Source: Elephas maximus indicus
Lineage: Eukaryota > Chordata > Mammalia > Proboscidea > Elephantidae
DNA: 64,000 nucleotides
Direction of reading: 5' to 3'
Assembly (NCBI RefSeq): GCF_024166365.1
Contig: NC_064826.1
Span: 62,389,001 to 62,453,000, forward strand
Position 1 is the first letter of the stretch. The number at the start of each line of letters is the position of its first letter. The position numbers and the translations under genes are program-made. Under the pieces are notes generated by a model. That model was not told where the DNA came from. It ran no database searches and saw only the letters and a list, made by a program, of their open reading frames with translations. Of the stretch, positions 59,249 through 64,000 are shown one piece after another.

Positions 59249-59282
59249 CTCTCCCTCCCTCCCTCCCCCCTCCCTCCCCCCT
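59249..59282 (-). other. G-rich tract in the L1 3' UTR (quadruplex-like)
   Basis: On + it is CCCTCTCCCTCCCTCCCTCC followed by more C-runs. The element's sense strand therefore has six or more runs of at least three G within 34 nt. Mammalian L1 3' UTRs are known for such polypurine tracts. Confidence 0.75.
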
Positions 59283-59333
59283 TGTAACCACAAAAGTATG
59301 TGTTCTTCTCAGTTTATACTATTTCTCAAGATC

Positions 59334-62300
59334 TTATAATAGTGCTCTTATACAATATTTGTCCTTTTGCCTCTGACTAATTTCGCTCAGCATAATGCCT
59401 TCCAGGTTCCTCCATGTTATGAAATGTTTCACAGATTCGTCACTGTTCTTTATCGATGCGTAGTATTCCATGTGTGACTATACCACAGTTTATTTAACCA
59501 TTCATCCGTTGATGGACACCTTGGTTGCTTCCAGCTTTTTGCTATTGTAAACAGAGCTGCAATAAACATGGGCGTGCATATATCTGTTCGTGTGAAGGCT
59601 CTTATTTCTCTAGGGTATATTCTGAGGAGTGGGATTTCTGGGTTGTATGGTAGTTCTATTTCTAACTGTTTGAGATAACGCCAGATAGATTTCCAAAGTG
59701 GTTGTACCATTTTACATTCCCACCAGCAGTGTATAAGAGTTCCAATCTCTCCGCAGCCTCTCCAACATTGATTATTTTGTGTTTTTTGGATTAATGCCAG
59801 CCTTGTTGGAGTGAGATGGAATCTCATCGTAGTTTTAATTTGCATTTCTCTAATGGCTAATGATCGAGAGCATTTTCTCATATATCTGTTAGCTGCCTGA
59901 ATATCTTCTTTAGTGAAGTGCGTGTTCATATCCTTTGCCCACTTCTTGATTGGGTTGTTTGTCTTTTTGTGGTTGAGTTTTTACAGAATCATATAGATTT
60001 TAGAGATCAGGCGCTGGTCGGAGATGTCATAGCTGAAAATTCTTTCCCAGTCTGTAGCTGTTCTTTTTACTCTTTTGGTGAAGTCTTTAGATGAGCATAG
60101 GTGTTTGATTTTTAGGAGCTCCCAGTTATCTGGTTTCTCTTCGTCATTTTTGGTAATGTTTTGTATTCTGTTTATGCCTTGTATTAGGGCTCCTAAGGTT
60201 GTCCCTATTTTTTCTTCCATGATCTTTATCATTTCAGTCTTTATGTTTAGGTCCTTGATCCACTTGGAGTTAGTTTTTGTGCATGGTGTGAGGTATGGGT
60301 CCTGTTTCATTTTTTTGCAAATGGATATCCAGTTATGCCAGCACCATTTGTTAAAAAGACTATCTTTTCCCCAATTAACTGACACTGGGCCTTTGTCAAA
60401 TATCAGCTGCTCATATGTGGATGGACTTATATCTGGGTTCTCAATTCTGTTCCACTGGTCTATGTGTCTGTTGTTGTACCAGTACCAGGCTGTTTTGACT
60501 ACTGTGGCTGTATAATAGGTTCTGCAATCAGGTAGAGTGAGGCCTCCCACTTTCTTCTTCTTTTTCAGTAATGCTTTGCTTATCCGAGGCTTCTTTCCCT
60601 TCCATATGAAGTTGGTGATTTGTTTCTCCATCACATTAAAAAATGACATTGGAATTTGGATCGGAAGTGCATTATATGTATAGATGGCTTTTGGTAGAAT
60701 AGACATTTTTACTATGTTAAGTCTTCCTATCCATGAGCAAGGTATGTTTTTCCACTTAAGTATGTCCTTTTTAATTTCTTGTAGTAGTGCTTTGTAGTTT
60801 TCTTTGTATAGGTCTTTTACATCCTTGGTAAGATTTATTCCTAAGTATTTTATCTTCTTGGGGGCTACTGTGCATGGTATTGATTTGGTTATTTCCTCTT
60901 CGATGTTCTTTTTGTTGATGTAGAGGAATACAAGTGATTTTTGTATGTTTATCTTATAACCTGAGACTCTGCCAAACTCTTCTATTAGTTTCAGTAGTTT
61001 TCTGGAGGATTCCTTAGGGTTTTCTGTGTATAAGATCATGTCATCTGCAAATAGAGATAATTTTACTTCCTCCTTGCCAATCCGGATGCCCTTTTTTTCT
61101 TTCTCTAGCCTAATTGCTCTGCCTAGGACTTCTAGCACAATGTTGAATAAGAGCGGTGATAAAGGGCATCCTTGTCTGGTTCCCGTTCTCAAGGGAAATG
61201 CTTTCAGGCTCTCTCCATTTAGAGTGACGTTGGCTGTTGGCTTTGTATAGATGCCCTTTATTATGTTGAGGAATTTTCCTTCAATTCCTATTTTGGTGAG
61301 AGTTTTTATCATAAATGGGTGGTGGACTTTGTCAAATGCCTTTTCTGCATCAATTGATAAGATCATGTGGTTTTTGTCTTTTGTTTTATTTATATGGTGG
61401 ATTACATTAATGGTTTTTCTAATATTAAACCAGCCTTGCATACCTGGTATAAATCCCACTTGGTCGTGGTGAATTATTTTTTTGATATGTTGTTGAATTC
61501 TATTGGCTAGAATTTTGTTGAGGATTTTTGCATCTATGTTCATGAGGGATATAGGTCTGTAATTTTCTCTTTTTTGTGATGTTTTTACCTGGTTTTGGTA
61601 TCAGGGAGATGGTGGCTTCTTAGAATGAGTTAGATAGTATTCCATCATTTTCTATGCTTTGAAATACCTTTAGTAGTAGTGGTGTTAACTCTTCTCTGAA
61701 AAGTTTGGTAGAACTCTGCAGTATAGCCATCCAGGTCAGGGGTTTTTTTTGTTGGGAGTTTTTTGATTACCGTTTCAATCTCTTTTTTTGTTATGGGTCT
61801 ATTTAGTTGTTCTACTTCTGATTGTGTTAGTTTAGGTAGGTAGTGTTTGTCCAGGAATTCATCCATTTCTTCTAGGTTTGCAAATTTGTTAGAATACAAT
61901 TTTTCGTAATAATCTGTTATGATTCTTTTAATTTCAGTTGGGTCTGTTGTGATGTGGCCCTTCTCGTTTCTTATTCGGGTTATTTGTCTCCTTTCCCGTA
62001 TTTCTTTATTCAGTCTAGCCAATGGTTTATCAATTTCGTTAATTTTTTTGAAGAACCAGCTTTTGGCTTTGTTAATTCTTTCAATTGTTTTTCTGTTCTC
62101 TAATTCATTTAGTTCAGCTCTAATTTTTATTATTAGTTTTCTTCTGGTGCCTGATGGATTCTTTTGTTGCTCACTTTCTATTTGTTCAAGTTGTAGGGAC
62201 AGTTCTCTGATTTTGGCTCTTTCTTCTTTTTGTATGTGTGCATTTATCGATATAAACTGGCCTCTGAGCACTGCTTTTGCTGTGTCCCAGAGGTTTTGAT

Positions 62301-63150
62301 AGGAAGTATTTTCATTCTCGTTGCATTCTATGAATTTCCTTATTCCCTCCTTAATGTCTTCTATAACCCAGTCTTTTTTCAGGAGGGTATTGTTCAGTTT
62401 CCAAGTATTTGATTTCTTTTCCCTAATTTTTCTGTTATTGATTTCCACTTTTATGGCCTTGTGGTCTGAGAAGATGCTTTGTAATATTTAGATGTTTTGG
62501 ATTCTGCAAAGGTTTGTTTTATGACCTAATATGTGGTCTATTCTAGAGAATGTTCCCTGTGTACTAGAAAAAAAGTATACTTTGCAGCAGTTGGGTGGAG
62601 AGTTCTGTATAAGTCAATGAGGTCAAGTTGGTTGATTGTTGTAAGTAGGTCTTCCGTGTCTCTACTGAGCTTCTTACTGGCTGTCCTGTCCTTCTCCGAA
62701 AGTGGTGTGTTGAAGTCTCCTACTATAATTGTGGAGGTGTCTATCTCACTTTTCAGTTCTTGTAAAATTTGATTTATGTATCTTGCAGCCCTGTCATTGG
62801 GTGCATAAATATTTAATATGGTTATATCTTCCTGGTCAATTGTCCCTTTTATCATTATGTAGTGTCCTTCTTTATCTTTTGTGGTGGATTTAAATTTAAA
62901 GTCTATTTTGTCAGAAATTAATATTGCTACTCCTCTTCTTCTTTGCTTATTGTTTGCTTGATATATTTTTTCCATCCTTTGAGTTTTAGTTTGTTTGTGT
63001 CGCTAAGTCTAAGATGTGTCTCTTGTAGGCAGCATATAGACGGATCGTGTGTCTTTATCCAGTCTGAGACTCTCTGTCTCTTTATTGGTGCATTTAGTCC
63101 ATTTACATTCAGCGTAATTATAGATAAGTGTTTAGTGTTGTCATTTTGAT
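59334..63150 (-). pseudogene. L1 ORF2 (endonuclease and reverse transcriptase), broken
   Basis: Endonuclease: IITLNVNGLNAPIKRQRV at about 63110, then NIYAPNDRAARYINQ and VGDFNTPLSEKDR. RT: 61543-59984 is one open 520-codon block with [28 protein letters not shown] and the catalytic [12 protein letters not shown]-terminal zinc region: [19 protein letters not shown]. Breaks: lost base in an A-run near 62970, frameshifts near 62560 and 61690, an in-frame TAA at 59981-59983, and a lost base near 59472. The intended stop is at 59334-59336. Not functional. Confidence 0.93.
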
Positions 63151-63546
63151 GCCTTTTTATGTGTTGTTGACAATTTCATTTTTCCACTTACTGTTTTGTG
63201 CTGAGACGTTTTTCTTTGTAAATTGTGAGATCCTCATTTTCATAGTATTTGACTTTATGTTTGCTAAGTCGTTACGTTTTTCTTTTTTGTTTTGAGTTAT
63301 GGAGTCGTTATACCTCTTTGTGGTTATCTTAATATTTACCCGTATTTTTCTAAGTAAAAACCTAACTTGTGTTGTCCTATATCACCTTGCATCCCTCTCC
63401 ATATGGCAGTTCTATGCCACCTGTATTTAGTCCCTCTTTTTGATGATTGTGATCTTTTACATATTGACTTCAATGGTTCCCTGTTTTGAGCATTTTTTTT
63501 TAATTAATCTTAATTTGCTTTTGCGATTTCCCTATTTGAGTTGATA

Positions 63547-64000
63547 TCAGGATGTTCTGTTCTGTGACCTTGTGTTGTGCTGGTATCTGATATTATTGGT
63601 TTTCTGACCAATTTCCTTTAGTATTTCTTGTAGCTTTGGTTTGGTTTTTGCAAATTCTCTAAGCTTTTGTTTATCTGTAAATATCTTAATTTCGCCTTCA
63701 TATTTCAGAGAGAGTTTTGCTGGATATATGATCCTTGGCTGGCAGTTTTTCTCCTTCAGTGCTCTGTATATGTCATCCCATTGCCTTCTTGCCTGCGTGG
63801 TTTCTGCTGAGTAGTCTGAACTTATTCTTATTGATTCTCCCTTGAAGGAGACCTTTCTTTTCTCCCTGGCTGCATTTAAAATTTTCTCTTTATCTTTGGT
63901 TTTGGCAAGTTTGATGATAATATGTCTTGGTGTTTTTCTTTTTGGATCAATCTTAAATGGGGTTCGATGAGCATCTTGGATAGAGATCCTTTCGTCTTTC
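63547..64000 (-). CDS. L1 ORF1, C-terminal part, open frame
   Basis: From the window edge, 150 uninterrupted codons end in TGA at 63547-63549. The frame has DPKRKTPRHIIIKLAKTKDK (RRM end) and PAKLSLKYEGEIKIFTDKQ (C-terminal domain), the conserved nucleic-acid chaperone half of L1 ORF1. The N-terminal coiled coil lies beyond 64,000. Open here although ORF2 of the same element is broken. Confidence 0.9.
   Translation of the reverse strand, partial: KDERISIQDAHRTPFKIDPKRKTPRHIIIKLAKTKDKEKILNAAREKRKVSFKGESIRISSDYSAETTQARRQWDDIYRALKEKNCQPRIIYPAKLSLKYEGEIKIFTDKQKLREFAKTKPKLQEILKEIGQKTNNIRYQHNTRSQNRTS

Larger units (their letters stand above)
58311..64000 (-). mobile_element. Long L1 element, 5' end outside the window
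   Basis: A T-run at 58319-58332 is the poly(A) tail. Then, on the minus strand and read right to left: ORF1 C-terminal part, short spacer, ORF2, and a 3' UTR of about 1 kb. The same 3' UTR was seen in the truncated copy at 6522-7023. It has few mutations compared with the other L1s here, so it is fairly young, but ORF2 has at least five breaks. Confidence 0.95.

Noticed and set aside
60075..62299. Several open frames on the + strand rich in hydrophobic residues
   Set aside because: They lie antisense to L1 ORF2 and are produced by its A-rich coding strand.

Overview
This is mammalian nuclear DNA, almost certainly from an afrotherian and most like an elephant or another paenungulate. It carries about 25 tRNA-derived SINE copies of the AfroSINE type, two RTE (BovB-like) LINE copies, L1 and MaLR elements. 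Many AfroSINE copies lack an internal segment of about 43-45 nt, the deletion described for the subfamily shared by hyraxes, sirenians and proboscideans. There are no prokaryotic features; repeats and introns dominate.

Positions 1 to about 42,430 hold the 3' two-thirds of ANKIB1 (ankyrin repeat and IBR domain-containing RBR E3 ubiquitin ligase) on the + strand. Thirteen coding exons (5600-40001) join in frame into 729 codons. They run from the end of RING1 through the IBR, RING2 with its catalytic cysteine, a coiled-coil helical region, a basic stretch and a ubiquitin-interacting motif to the stop codon, followed by an AT-rich 3' UTR. The 5' exons (ankyrin repeats, most of RING1) lie before the window.

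About 8.5 kb past that UTR, two minus-strand exons (57356-57403 and 50888-51040) encode the last 66 residues of a TMBIM (BAX-inhibitor-1/LFG) family protein. The order matches rodent Ankib1-Tmbim7, so TMBIM7 is the likely identity. The two genes face each other tail to tail; the rest of TMBIM7 lies beyond the window.

The introns and intergenic DNA hold layers of mobile DNA: a decayed hAT transposase (30-1080); a MaLR element with both LTRs and an inserted gammaretrovirus-like solo LTR (19193-22240); a nearly complete RTE (33345-36735); a four-level nest of hAT, L1, TA-flanked transposon and tandem duplication (45380-47738); an ERV integrase remnant (49085-49650); and a long, fairly young but broken L1 (58311-64000). 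Two composite retroelements deserve attention: a 5S rRNA pseudogene abutting an AfroSINE on the same strand (15789-16112), and a tRNA-Gly-headed SINE with an RTE-like body (56962-57184).

I found no evidence of an unknown gene system. The novelty here is in repeat architecture and in the state of TMBIM7. Exon edges are base-exact where a splice signal is visible; repeat edges are approximate unless target-site duplications are given.
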